15,464 nt of DNA from DATFHX01 sp035247945 (GTDB lineage Bacteria; Patescibacteriota; Saccharimonadia; Saccharimonadales; Saccharimonadaceae). Under the pieces are notes generated by a model. It was not told the DNA's origin. It worked only from the letters and a program-made list of their open reading frames with translations, and made no database searches. The DNA lies in NCBI GenBank assembly GCA_035247945.1, contig DATFHX010000001.1, forward strand, positions 1 through 15,464, given 5' to 3'. Below, piece by piece: positions 6,433 to 13,530 of this stretch (position 1 is the stretch's first letter; every line of letters starts with the position of its first letter). Position numbers and translations under genes: made by a program.

Positions 6433-7131
6433 ATGTATAAGCGTGTACTTCTAAAACTTTCAGGCGAACAGTTACAAGGTAAGTTTAACGGCGGATTTGA
6501 TGCTGAACGGGCGCAGTGGATTGCCCGTGAAGTGAAAAAAGTGAAGGATGCGCAGATCGTGCTCATGATCGGGGGTGGTAACTACGTCCGCGGTGCGCAG
6601 CTTGCAGGTAATGGTATTGAGCGAGTAACGGCAGATAATATTGGAATGCTCGCAACTATGATGAACGCACTCGCTCTTACTGATATCTTTAACGCTGAAG
6701 GTGTTCCTGCTCGGGCGCTGACGAACATTAAGGCGGATCAGGTTTTGGACCAGTTTACGCATCGGCGTGCGATTAGTCATCTCGAAAAGAACCGCGTGGT
6801 TGTTGTCGCCGGCGGGATTGGACGACCATGGCTGACGACCGATACGGCGGCAGTGAATCTGGCACTCGAAATGAACTGCGATGCTATTTTTAAAGCAACA
6901 AAAGTAGATGGCGTATACGATCGAGACCCCGAAACAGATGCGGGTGCACAGAAGTTTGATTCGCTCACGCTCAAAGAAGCGGTTGAACAGCCGGACATTC
7001 GCGTCATGGACAAGGCTGCAATTGCGCTTGCCTACGACCACGAACAAGCGATCGTAGTCTTTAAGCTCCTTGAAGAAGGTAATATCGCTCGGGCAGTTGC
7101 TGGTGACCCTATTGGGACGACGATTCGCTAG
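6433..7131 (+). CDS. pyrH: UMP kinase
   Basis: A 232-residue protein, close to the family's usual 235-245. It phosphorylates UMP to UDP with ATP in pyrimidine nucleotide synthesis; bacterial UMP kinase is a hexamer of the amino-acid kinase fold. Motifs seen are KLSGE (8-12), GGGNYVRG (47-54), ADNIGM (67-72), AGGIGRPWLTTDTAA (126-140) and KATKVDGVYDRDP (154-166). Its last 23 bases overlap the 3' end of the opposite-strand glycosyltransferase gene. In many bacteria pyrH sits with tsf and frr; neither is here. Confidence 0.96.
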   Translation: MYKRVLLKLSGEQLQGKFNGGFDAERAQWIAREVKKVKDAQIVLMIGGGNYVRGAQLAGNGIERVTADNIGMLATMMNALALTDIFNAEGVPARALTNIKADQVLDQFTHRRAISHLEKNRVVVVAGGIGRPWLTTDTAAVNLALEMNCDAIFKATKVDGVYDRDPETDAGAQKFDSLTLKEAVEQPDIRVMDKAAIALAYDHEQAIVVFKLLEEGNIARAVAGDPIGTTIR

Positions 7132-7864
7132 CGCGTTTCTTTTTAGCTCCCCCGCCCATCTTGTAGTCGTAGAGCGGTTTTGTGATCCGAAGACCATGGG
7201 TGTATCTATAAAGCTCGGCATAAATTCCCTGGGCAATGCTTGTGCCGGCGTTATCTTGGAAACGGCGATCTGAAGCAAGGAAAAAAGTATTCTTAATGAC
7301 GCCGAACTTGAGGCCGTGTTTTTTAGCGCGGTAGGCATAGTCGTAGTCTTCCATGATCCAGACGGCTGGGTCGAAGCCCTTGATCGCGGCGTGCGCTGCC
7401 TTAGTGGCGGCCATACAACTAAAGACGACCGGTGTTTTAGACGCACTCATGAGACGGACATATCCGTTCATGAGCCGAGCGCCGCTTCGAATGCCTCGTT
7501 TTGGCGATTGCATTCGTTGGTAGAACCCAGCTACGTCAATGGAACGCTTCTCCATCTGTGAAACTGTTTTTGCAATAAAATCATGCGGAAGTGTGACGTC
7601 GGCATCGAGGAAAAGGAGCGTGTCGCCTGTTGCGGCTTTGGCACCTTGGTTACGCGCATGAATGACACCTTTTTTGGTGGCAGAAATGAGGTGAATGGGG
7701 AGTTTTTTGGTGTATTTCTTTACGGTTCCACTGAGGTCGTCAGAAGAATTTGAGTCAACGACAATGACTTCATAGGGCGGGGTTACCTGGGCGACGAGCG
7801 AATCTAAAAGATGCTCAACCACGCCAACTTCGTCCTTACATGGTATAATAACGGACAGTCTCAT
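7109..7864 (-). CDS. Family 2 (GT-A) glycosyltransferase
   Basis: A 251-residue protein starting MRLSVIIPCKDE. The GT-A nucleotide-sugar site is visible as VVDSNSSDD (35-43) and the metal-binding D87-x-D89 in FLDADV; E172-D173 in MEDYDYAYR is the likely catalytic base region. Such enzymes add sugars to polysaccharide, glycolipid or protein acceptors at the cytoplasmic membrane face. No membrane helices are evident and the tail (KMGGGAKKKRASESSSQ) is basic then serine-rich, which could favour binding to the membrane surface. The donor and acceptor cannot be assigned. A TATAAT box 7 nt before the ATG makes the mRNA leaderless. The hydrolase gene is divergent. Confidence 0.88.
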   Translation of the reverse strand: MRLSVIIPCKDEVGVVEHLLDSLVAQVTPPYEVIVVDSNSSDDLSGTVKKYTKKLPIHLISATKKGVIHARNQGAKAATGDTLLFLDADVTLPHDFIAKTVSQMEKRSIDVAGFYQRMQSPKRGIRSGARLMNGYVRLMSASKTPVVFSCMAATKAAHAAIKGFDPAVWIMEDYDYAYRAKKHGLKFGVIKNTFFLASDRRFQDNAGTSIAQGIYAELYRYTHGLRITKPLYDYKMGGGAKKKRASESSSQ

Positions 7865-7871
7865 GGGTGGT

Positions 7872-7879
7872 ATTATACT
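7872..7879. promoter_or_regulatory. Overlapping divergent -10 boxes (GT2 gene and hydrolase gene)
   Basis: Bases 7872-7877 read TATAAT on the minus strand, 7 nt from the GT2 ATG. Bases 7874-7879 read TATACT on the plus strand, 38 nt before the hydrolase ATG. The two boxes share four bases. Confidence 0.55.
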
Positions 7880-7917
7880 TTGAAACTACCACTTGGCTCA
7901 ATAACGAGTTGAATATT

Positions 7918-8775
7918 ATGCAAACGTTACGCAAAATTAGTCAGCAATCGTTTACCGAAAAGACGTTTTCGGATAATGATTTTCATTTCCCGTCACTTGT
8001 GGCGGGTCTTGATACTGGTACGAAAACAATCGTCATTGTTCATGGAGTGACAGGAAATAAACAGGACATGGTTGTCGTTGGTCGAGAGTACGTAAAGAAT
8101 GGATACGCTGTATACCTCCCTGATCTTCCAGGACATGGAGACTCGCCCGCTATGGAGGTAGCTCGGTTTAGCGACCTAAGCGACTGGCTGGCGGCGTACA
8201 TTAAGGCAACAGGTGTCGTTCCGGATGTTCTCATGGGGAACTCGTTCGGGTCGGCAATTTGCTATAGTCTTGCTCAGCGTGGCCTCCTGGGTGATTCAAC
8301 GCACCTTATCCTCGCCTGCCCTACCCCACGAATCGCGCTTATGTCGCGTGCACTGCGACTTGCTGGCGACCGCCTCCCTGAAGGTTGGGTAACACGGCAG
8401 TATAATGCCCCGTGGGCAATTCGAATGCGAACGCTCTACCTTATGCTCGGTCGATCGAAGCAGGCGAAAGCTTGGCTCGAAGAGTCGGAACGCGAGAAGG
8501 CTGATTTCTTGAATGTAAAACTTGCTGATGATTTTTCAATGCTTCTTGAGACGGACAACCCGTATGACAATGTGATCGCTTCTCCTGAGGTGCAGCGCCG
8601 AATGACGATTGTCATTGGTGAAAGAGATAATGTGATTACTCGCGCGTCGGTGCCACTCTTAAAATCACAGCTCCAAGAGAGCACGTTCGTGTCGGTTCCA
8701 AAAGCCGGACACATCCTCCACTTCGAGGCATTTAAGGAGCTTGCTGAAGTGGCGAAGGGCGAATTCATAGCCTAA
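7918..8775 (+). CDS. Alpha/beta hydrolase
   Basis: A 285-residue protein from ATG 7918. The catalytic triad is readable: nucleophile S109 in GNSFGS (107-112), acid D227 in GERDNVI, and H255 in KAGHILHFE. The oxyanion-side loop is VHGVTGNKQDM (41-51), followed by LPGHGDS (70-76). An alpha-helical cap lies at about 138-200. This is the pattern of an esterase, lipase or related hydrolase; the substrate is unknown. A GTG at 7867 in frame would lengthen the protein by 17 residues, but that codon lies before and within the -10 box, so I prefer the ATG at 7918. It lies between two glycosyltransferase genes and could act on an envelope lipid or glycolipid, which is inference. Confidence 0.85.
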   Translation: MQTLRKISQQSFTEKTFSDNDFHFPSLVAGLDTGTKTIVIVHGVTGNKQDMVVVGREYVKNGYAVYLPDLPGHGDSPAMEVARFSDLSDWLAAYIKATGVVPDVLMGNSFGSAICYSLAQRGLLGDSTHLILACPTPRIALMSRALRLAGDRLPEGWVTRQYNAPWAIRMRTLYLMLGRSKQAKAWLEESEREKADFLNVKLADDFSMLLETDNPYDNVIASPEVQRRMTIVIGERDNVITRASVPLLKSQLQESTFVSVPKAGHILHFEAFKELAEVAKGEFIA

Positions 8776-8787
8776 AGGATCTGACTT

Positions 8788-8796
8788 TGGTATAAT
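8788..8796 (+). promoter_or_regulatory. Extended -10 promoter of the GT4 gene
   Basis: TGGTATAAT lies 39 nt before the ATG at 8836, just after the hydrolase stop. The leader of about 33 nt shows no Shine-Dalgarno sequence, unlike the other leadered genes here. Confidence 0.65.
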
Positions 8797-8835
8797 GACG
8801 CAGTAGAAACTGAATATTCCGCCTACACATTACCT

Positions 8836-10077
8836 ATGAAAATTGCTTTTTTTACTGACGATTACCTGCCCTATGTGCATGGTGTTGTCACTTCAATCCA
8901 AAACTACCGTAAAGCGTTAGAGCTGCTCGGTCATGAAGTCTATATTGTTGCGCCAAAGAAAAACGGATACGAAGATAATGATGATCATGTGATTCGCCTT
9001 CCTTCCGTAAATCCGATGCTCTTTGATAACCGACCGATGTCGGTACACTACCCAGGTATTGTGCGGAGTCTTGATAAGTACGAGTTTGACGTCGTACACT
9101 CGCAGACGCAGTTTTATCTTGGTGGGCTTGCCTATATGGTGGCGAAGCGTCGGAATATCCCGCACATTACGACAGTACATACGCTCTTTACGGAGCTTGC
9201 GGATGATTACCCTGTTGCGGTAAACGCTGGCCTCATTGCCTTCTCACTTGCGTTCCCTTTCCTCTTTAAGACCAAACCAGTACTTCCCTTTACGGATCGA
9301 AGTGAAATTTTAAAGTGGCCGAAATCAACCTGGACGGATATTAAGAAAAAGCAGGGCTGGCGTCTTATGGCTGAATTTGTAAACCACTCAAGCTCATTTG
9401 TTGCGCCGTCGCAGCACCTCGCAAAGACTTTGAAGCAAAATGGTGCGAAGGTGCCATGTAAAGTGATTCCGAACGGTGTCTTTCTCGATAGGTATATTAA
9501 TTCGAAGGCAAGCGACTCGCCTATTAAAAAACGTGCTGGTGAGAAGTTTATTATTAGTGTTGGACGGCTGAGCGGGGAAAAACGCCAGCGCGTCCTTATT
9601 GATGCGATGGTGGATCTAAAAACAGAAAATGTTCGCCTCGTACTCGTTGGGATTGGCCCTGCCGAGGATGTGCTTCGCAAGAAGGTGACCGAACTTGGGC
9701 TCGACGACAAGGTGATCTTCGCTGGGTACCAGACGCCGGATGCAGTAGCGGCTATGATGAAACAGGCGGATATATTTGCGCAGGCTTCGTACCGCTTTGA
9801 TAACCAGCCGATGGTGATTCTTGAAGCGATTGCCTCTGGACTTCCTATGGTGTACTGCGATAACCATCTCAAGGAAGGGCTTAATAAAGACAACGCCGCG
9901 CTTGTGAAGGGTCGAAGCGGCCGTGCATTTGCCCGGACCTTTGACGAGCTTCTCGCCGACGACACGCGCCTAAAGAAGATGGCAGAAGCATCGCTTCGTA
10001 CTTCAAAAGAGTTCGACGTCATGAATCTTGCAAAGCAGATGATTGAACTCTACGAAACTGCTCCAGTTGACTGGTAG
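8836..10077 (+). CDS. Family 4 (GT-B) glycosyltransferase
   Basis: A 413-residue two-domain GT-B enzyme. The N-terminal domain begins MKIAFFTDDYLPYVHGVVTSI with the Gly-rich loop HGVVTS (15-20), HSQT (88-91) and TVHT (113-116). The C-terminal donor domain has SVGRLSGEKR (241-250), VGIGP (271-275) and VILEAIASGLP (327-337). The family's EX7E motif appears as D322-x7-E330, a conservative change at its first position. Overall layout resembles diacylglycerol glucosyltransferases and phosphatidylinositol mannosyltransferases, which build membrane glycolipids; donor and acceptor are not certain. It is 60 bases downstream of the hydrolase but has its own promoter. Confidence 0.9.
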   Translation: MKIAFFTDDYLPYVHGVVTSIQNYRKALELLGHEVYIVAPKKNGYEDNDDHVIRLPSVNPMLFDNRPMSVHYPGIVRSLDKYEFDVVHSQTQFYLGGLAYMVAKRRNIPHITTVHTLFTELADDYPVAVNAGLIAFSLAFPFLFKTKPVLPFTDRSEILKWPKSTWTDIKKKQGWRLMAEFVNHSSSFVAPSQHLAKTLKQNGAKVPCKVIPNGVFLDRYINSKASDSPIKKRAGEKFIISVGRLSGEKRQRVLIDAMVDLKTENVRLVLVGIGPAEDVLRKKVTELGLDDKVIFAGYQTPDAVAAMMKQADIFAQASYRFDNQPMVILEAIASGLPMVYCDNHLKEGLNKDNAALVKGRSGRAFARTFDELLADDTRLKKMAEASLRTSKEFDVMNLAKQMIELYETAPVDW

Positions 10078-10107
10078 AGCGAAATAGTTCGTCGCTACTT
10101 CTCGAGA

Positions 10108-10116
10108 TGCTATACT
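10108..10116 (+). promoter_or_regulatory. Extended -10 promoter of the ABC-F gene (leaderless)
   Basis: TGCTATACT ends 8 nt before the ATG at 10125. It is the same 9-mer as at pyrH and at the zinc-ribbon gene. Confidence 0.7.
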
Positions 10117-10124
10117 AAATAGAT

Positions 10125-11771
10125 ATGATTGCAGATATTACGATCACCGAAAAAAGTTTCGGCGCTAAAGTTCTTATGAGTGGCGTTTCTTTTTCAATCG
10201 ATGACGGTGAGAAGATTGGTGTGATCGGCCGGAATGGCGTGGGTAAATCGACACTCTTCGGTATTCTTTCTGGAAGCGACACGGATTTTACGGGTGGTAT
10301 TATTTATAGACGTGGAACGGTTGTCGTTGCGACGGCTCAGGAGCACCACGATCTAGGCGATATGACCGTCCTCCAGTATATTCTTGCGGGTCTACCTGAA
10401 TATGCTGAGCTTAGCCATATTATTGAAACCTATCCAGAAACGATGGGCGACAATATGAAGAAGATCGATGAGTATACCCAAGCGCTCATGCGCTTTGATG
10501 ACAAAGGGTTTTACCAAATTGAAGAACAGATTGAGCGTGAGCTCGATAATTTCCAGCTCAGTGGTATTGCACACCGTACATTTAAAAGCCTTTCCGGTGG
10601 ACAGAAGCGCCTCGTTGAGGTTGTAAAAGTGATGCACTCTCAAGCGCAGCTCGCCCTTGTTGATGAGCCAACAAACCACATGGACTATGTTGCGAAGGCG
10701 CAGTTTATTGAGTGGCTCAAGGCTGCTCGGGAAGCAGTACTCGTTATTACCCACGACCGTGATGTCCTGAAGGAAGTTGACCGTATTGTCGAACTTAAAG
10801 ACGGTGGATCGGTAAGTTACAAGGGTAACTACGACGCATACTTGAAGCAGAATGCAGTGTCGACAGGTTCTCAGATGAATGAGTTTGAGCAGATTGAAAA
10901 GCGTATTGCTAATCTTAAAGTGAAGGTGCTCGACTACCAGCGGCTTAAAGAGAAGTCTCGTAATCCTGGAACGATCCAGAAATTCAAACGTCTTGAAGAG
11001 GTCAGCCGCAAGGAACTTGCTGAACTTCAGGCGAAGGAAAAACCTACCTTCTGGATTGATAAGGAATCGGCTGCCAACCTCAACTACAAGACGGCGGCGC
11101 AGTATGATAAGTTTAAGGCGCGTAATATCCGTATGAAGCTCAAGAACGATGATTCAAGAAGCAAGCATGTTCTCGTGAGCGCGAAGGAACTGGCGCTTGG
11201 CTATGGTGATACTCCCCTCTTTGAACATATTAATATTGACCTTCGTGAGGGTGAAGCGCTCGAGCTTCGCGGTCGTAATGGTGCTGGTAAGACGACCCTA
11301 ATTAAGGCACTTCTTGCTGGTGACGATACGGATGGGATTGTACGTTTTTCTGGTGATATTACGCTCGATAAAAGTGTGCGAATCGGTGTCTATGAGCAGG
11401 AAGTCTCCCCTACCTATTTTGATCTGCCGCTCGAAGAAGCAATTGAAAAAATGTATCTGGATAGAGATCTTGCAATTACAACGACGAAGATCCGAAGCCT
11501 TCTTAGTGATTATCTCTTTACTGAAGGAGATGGCAAGACGCCTCTCTCTCGACTTTCTGGCGGTCAGAAAGCCCGCTTCCAGCTCATTGCGATGCTTGCT
11601 AATGACCCGCAGCTTCTGGTTCTTGACGAGCCAACGAACCACCTTGATCTTCCGAGTATTGAGGAGCTTGAAACAGCTCTTGCAAAGTATTCTGGGGCTA
11701 TTCTTTACGTGAGTCATGATGGCTACTTCCGTGATGCCATTGGTGGTGAAGTGATTACTGTCGGAGCATAG
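10125..11771 (+). CDS. ABC-F family ATPase (ribosome-associated)
   Basis: A 548-residue protein with two ABC ATPase domains and no membrane segment, as in EttA, Uup and antibiotic-resistance ABC-F proteins. ABC-F factors bind the ribosomal E site and act on stalled or initiating ribosomes. Domain 1: Walker A GRNGVGKS (35-42), signature LSGGQ (156-160), Walker B with DEPTNH (D180, catalytic E181). Domain 2: GRNGAGKTT (383-391), LSGGQ (477-481), DEPTNH (D501, E502). The charged, coiled linker between them is at about 245-340 (FEQIEKRIANLKVKVLDYQ onwards). Which subfamily it belongs to needs a tree. It has its own leaderless promoter; the next gene starts 67 bases downstream. Confidence 0.92.
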   Translation: MIADITITEKSFGAKVLMSGVSFSIDDGEKIGVIGRNGVGKSTLFGILSGSDTDFTGGIIYRRGTVVVATAQEHHDLGDMTVLQYILAGLPEYAELSHIIETYPETMGDNMKKIDEYTQALMRFDDKGFYQIEEQIERELDNFQLSGIAHRTFKSLSGGQKRLVEVVKVMHSQAQLALVDEPTNHMDYVAKAQFIEWLKAAREAVLVITHDRDVLKEVDRIVELKDGGSVSYKGNYDAYLKQNAVSTGSQMNEFEQIEKRIANLKVKVLDYQRLKEKSRNPGTIQKFKRLEEVSRKELAELQAKEKPTFWIDKESAANLNYKTAAQYDKFKARNIRMKLKNDDSRSKHVLVSAKELALGYGDTPLFEHINIDLREGEALELRGRNGAGKTTLIKALLAGDDTDGIVRFSGDITLDKSVRIGVYEQEVSPTYFDLPLEEAIEKMYLDRDLAITTTKIRSLLSDYLFTEGDGKTPLSRLSGGQKARFQLIAMLANDPQLLVLDEPTNHLDLPSIEELETALAKYSGAILYVSHDGYFRDAIGGEVITVGA

Positions 11772-11802
11772 CTCGGCCCTGTTCAAATTCATTCCAAACT
11801 GC

Positions 11803-11830
11803 TTGTTTTTTACGTAGGTAGGTGCATAAT
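11803..11830 (+). promoter_or_regulatory. Promoter of the coiled-coil gene (leaderless)
   Basis: TTGTTT (11803-11808), 16 nt, then CATAAT (11825-11830), which ends 8 nt before the ATG at 11839. Confidence 0.55.
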
Positions 11831-11838
11831 AGAGATAT

Positions 11839-12462
11839 ATGGAAGAGAAGATTCTACAGGCGATAGCTGAGTTACGGTCCGAAATGACTAGTTTACGATC
11901 TGATATGACTAGTTTACGATCTGATATGACTAGTCTGCGGTCTGAAGTGGGCGCTGATATAACGGGTTTACGATCTGATATGCGCGCTGAAATGAGTGAT
12001 CTGCGATCTGATATGCGCGCTGAAATGAGTGATTTGCGATCTGATATGAGCGCTGAGATAACCGATCTGCGATCTGAGATGACGGGCCTGCGATCTGAAA
12101 CGAACGGTTCAATGGCTGGGCTACGATCCGAAATGCATAGTTCGATTGCTGATGTGAATACGTCAATATCTGATCTACGATCTGAAATGAATGACCGATT
12201 TACAGACGTAAATAAACAACTCACTCACCAAGATGAGCAGTTTACGTTGTTATATCAATTCACCCAGGATGGGTTCAATCGCCTAGATAGTAAAATCGAT
12301 GCGACTCGTGATGAGTTGAAGCAGGATATGAGTCATGTCTACGATCTTGTTGATGTCGATGTCAAACAGCGCGAAATAGATGAGCATGAGCGAGCGGCCA
12401 TGTCGTTGCAGCTTAACCGTCACGAGGAAGAGATTAGCAAGCTGAGACGTCGTCCAGCCTGA
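11839..12462 (+). CDS. Coiled-coil protein with LRS(D/E)M 7- and 11-residue repeats
   Basis: A 207-residue hydrophilic protein with no signal or membrane segment. Residues 12-112 are units beginning LRS(D/E): three of 7 (LRSDMTS type), four of 11 (LRSDMRAEMSD type), then 7, 11 and 18. Heptads form left-handed and hendecads right-handed coiled coils, so a long helical rod or trimer is expected. The remainder (113-207) is also helical and charged, with FTQDGFNRLDSKIDATRDELKQ-like spacing and a basic end KLRRRPA. Function is unknown; scaffold or adaptor is a guess. It is 3 nt upstream of the second Ham1-like gene and probably co-transcribed. Long opposite-strand frames here are mirror images of the repeat. 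Confidence 0.85.
   Translation: MEEKILQAIAELRSEMTSLRSDMTSLRSDMTSLRSEVGADITGLRSDMRAEMSDLRSDMRAEMSDLRSDMSAEITDLRSEMTGLRSETNGSMAGLRSEMHSSIADVNTSISDLRSEMNDRFTDVNKQLTHQDEQFTLLYQFTQDGFNRLDSKIDATRDELKQDMSHVYDLVDVDVKQREIDEHERAAMSLQLNRHEEEISKLRRRPA
11872..12066 (+). repeat. In-gene tandem repeats of 21 and 33 bp
   Basis: Near-identical 21-bp units lie at 11893-11913 and 11914-11934, with a diverged unit at 11872-11892. Near-identical 33-bp units lie at 11968-12000, 12001-12033 and 12034-12066. Unit lengths are multiples of 3, so copy changes keep the frame. Confidence 0.85.
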
Positions 12463-12465
12463 ACT

Positions 12466-13041
12466 ATGAAAGAGATCATCTTTGTCACGAGTAATACAGG
12501 TAAGGTCAAAACCCTCGAACGTAAGCTTAATACTACAAAATATAGAGTGACAAGGAAGAATATTGAACTTCCAGAAATACAGGCAGATAACTCGCGGGAG
12601 ATTTCGATTTTTAAGGCTCGAGCAGCATACGATATGTTGAGGCGGCCGGTAATTGTTCAAGATAGTTCATTTCATATTGCTGCCCTTGGAGGGTTCCCTG
12701 GCCCATATATAAAATATGTAAATGAAACAATTGGTGCTGAGGGAATTCTTCGCTTACTGCAAAATGTATCAGATCGAAGCGCTCATTTTGAGCTTGCACT
12801 AACCTACAAAGACAAGAATATTGAACGTACATTCGTAAATGTGGCGAAGGCTGGACGAATTGCGGAAACACTTTACGAGGCAAACTCTGAAAATGCCTGG
12901 AGCAGCCTATGGAAGGTATATATACCTCCTGGGCAGACAGAGCCTCTTGCTGCCCTCCCCTCAGAGTCGCTAAAGAAAAGAGATCAAGGTAATAGTGACA
13001 ACTCTGAATTTGCGCAGTTTATTCGATGGCTTGATAAGTAA
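12466..13041 (+). CDS. Divergent Ham1/RdgB-like nucleoside triphosphate pyrophosphatase (copy 2)
   Basis: A 191-residue protein. TSNTGKVK (8-15) is the phosphate-binding loop, followed by PEIQA (36-40), the acidic QDSS (65-68, D66) and GGFPGPYIKYV (75-85). It matches the protein at 1686-2225 in motif order and residue numbering. As there, the classical C-terminal SHR motif is not visible; IPPGQTEPLAAL (143-154) corresponds to the family's lid segment before the C-terminal helix. Expected activity is hydrolysis of non-standard purine NTPs, with uncertain substrate. The ATG lies 3 nt after the coiled-coil gene stop with no ribosome binding site, so translation is probably coupled. Confidence 0.78.
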   Translation: MKEIIFVTSNTGKVKTLERKLNTTKYRVTRKNIELPEIQADNSREISIFKARAAYDMLRRPVIVQDSSFHIAALGGFPGPYIKYVNETIGAEGILRLLQNVSDRSAHFELALTYKDKNIERTFVNVAKAGRIAETLYEANSENAWSSLWKVYIPPGQTEPLAALPSESLKKRDQGNSDNSEFAQFIRWLDK

Positions 13042-13060
13042 GATGAAGTAGCTGCGGGTT

Positions 13061-13113
13061 AAGATTGTCTTGATCGACTACTCAAACTGATGAGATCAAG
13101 ATAGATTCTTATT
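13061..13113 (+). terminator. Weak terminator candidate after the second Ham1-like gene
   Basis: TCTTGATC (13068-13075) pairs with GATCAAGA (13094-13101), with a further AAGA/TCTT match outside (13061-13064, 13107-13110). The loop is 18 nt and the tail only ATTT, so efficiency is doubtful. Confidence 0.4.
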
Positions 13114-13169
13114 TAGGTGCAGATTGTATGAAATTATCTATTCTTCATCACTACTCTAATTTGTAATTA

Positions 13170-13214
13170 TGCTATACTCGTAAAGTCCGAAAGACTCCAG
13201 TGAGGAGATACTCC
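13170..13214 (+). promoter_or_regulatory. Promoter and leader of the zinc-ribbon gene
   Basis: TGCTATACT (13170-13178) is followed by a leader of about 30 nt. The leader has a small hairpin AGTC-CGAAA-GACT and the ribosome binding site GAGGAG (13202-13207) 7 nt before the ATG. Confidence 0.6.
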
Positions 13215-13451
13215 ATGGTGAAATCTCTTGGTGGCGGCTATAAGAAGCGTTGCGGTAACTGTAACGAGAAGTTGCAGTTCACGCGTAGCGACGTACGAGC
13301 TGGTGCAGAGATCCAGGGCAGTGAAGATCGTGATCACAAGAGTGTGATTACCTGCCCGAGCTGCCACCGTCCCGTCGACGTGACATCGGTCGTCGGCTCG
13401 ACGTCCTACGAGACGGCGCAGGCACAGGACTGGGACGATCGCTACCTCTGA
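13215..13451 (+). CDS. Small zinc-ribbon protein
   Basis: A 78-residue protein with two CxxC knuckles, C13-GN-C16 and C47-PS-C50, about 30 residues apart: a zinc ribbon. The rest is polar, ending in an acidic tail (AQDWDDRYL). Such small proteins can bind nucleic acid or serve as subunits of larger complexes; nothing here indicates which. An in-frame ATG at 13200 exists, but the ribosome binding site sits between it and the ATG at 13215, which I take as the start. It has its own promoter and terminator, and is GC-rich like the SLOG-like pair and the orphan beta protein. Confidence 0.8.
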   Translation: MVKSLGGGYKKRCGNCNEKLQFTRSDVRAGAEIQGSEDRDHKSVITCPSCHRPVDVTSVVGSTSYETAQAQDWDDRYL

Positions 13452-13463
13452 TCTTCGGTCCTA

Positions 13464-13509
13464 CCCCGCACATAAAATCACCCCGCGACTTTATGTGCGG
13501 GGTGATTTT
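13464..13509. terminator. Bidirectional terminator with two alternative hairpins
   Basis: Hairpin A: CCCCGCACATAAA (13464-13476) with 13490-13502. Hairpin B: AAAATCACCCCGC (13474-13486) with 13497-13509. Both are perfect 13-bp stems and they share bases, so only one can form at a time. The site lies between the convergent zinc-ribbon and glutaredoxin genes. Confidence 0.8.
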
Positions 13510-13530
13510 AATAGTGACCAGCTATTATAC

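Noticed and set aside
6472..7446. 324-codon minus-strand frame across pyrH and the GT2 gene
   Set aside because: It covers the unmistakable pyrH and runs in another frame of the GT2 gene; composition is not protein-like and no family features are present.
9207..10022. 271-codon minus-strand frame inside the GT4 gene
   Set aside because: The plus strand codes a full GT-B enzyme with conserved motifs; this frame is its shadow.
11298..12224. Long minus-strand frame with SDRRSxIS repeats, opposite the coiled-coil gene
   Set aside because: It is the reverse reading of the LRSDM repeat codons and continues into the ABC-F gene; it has no promoter or ribosome binding site.
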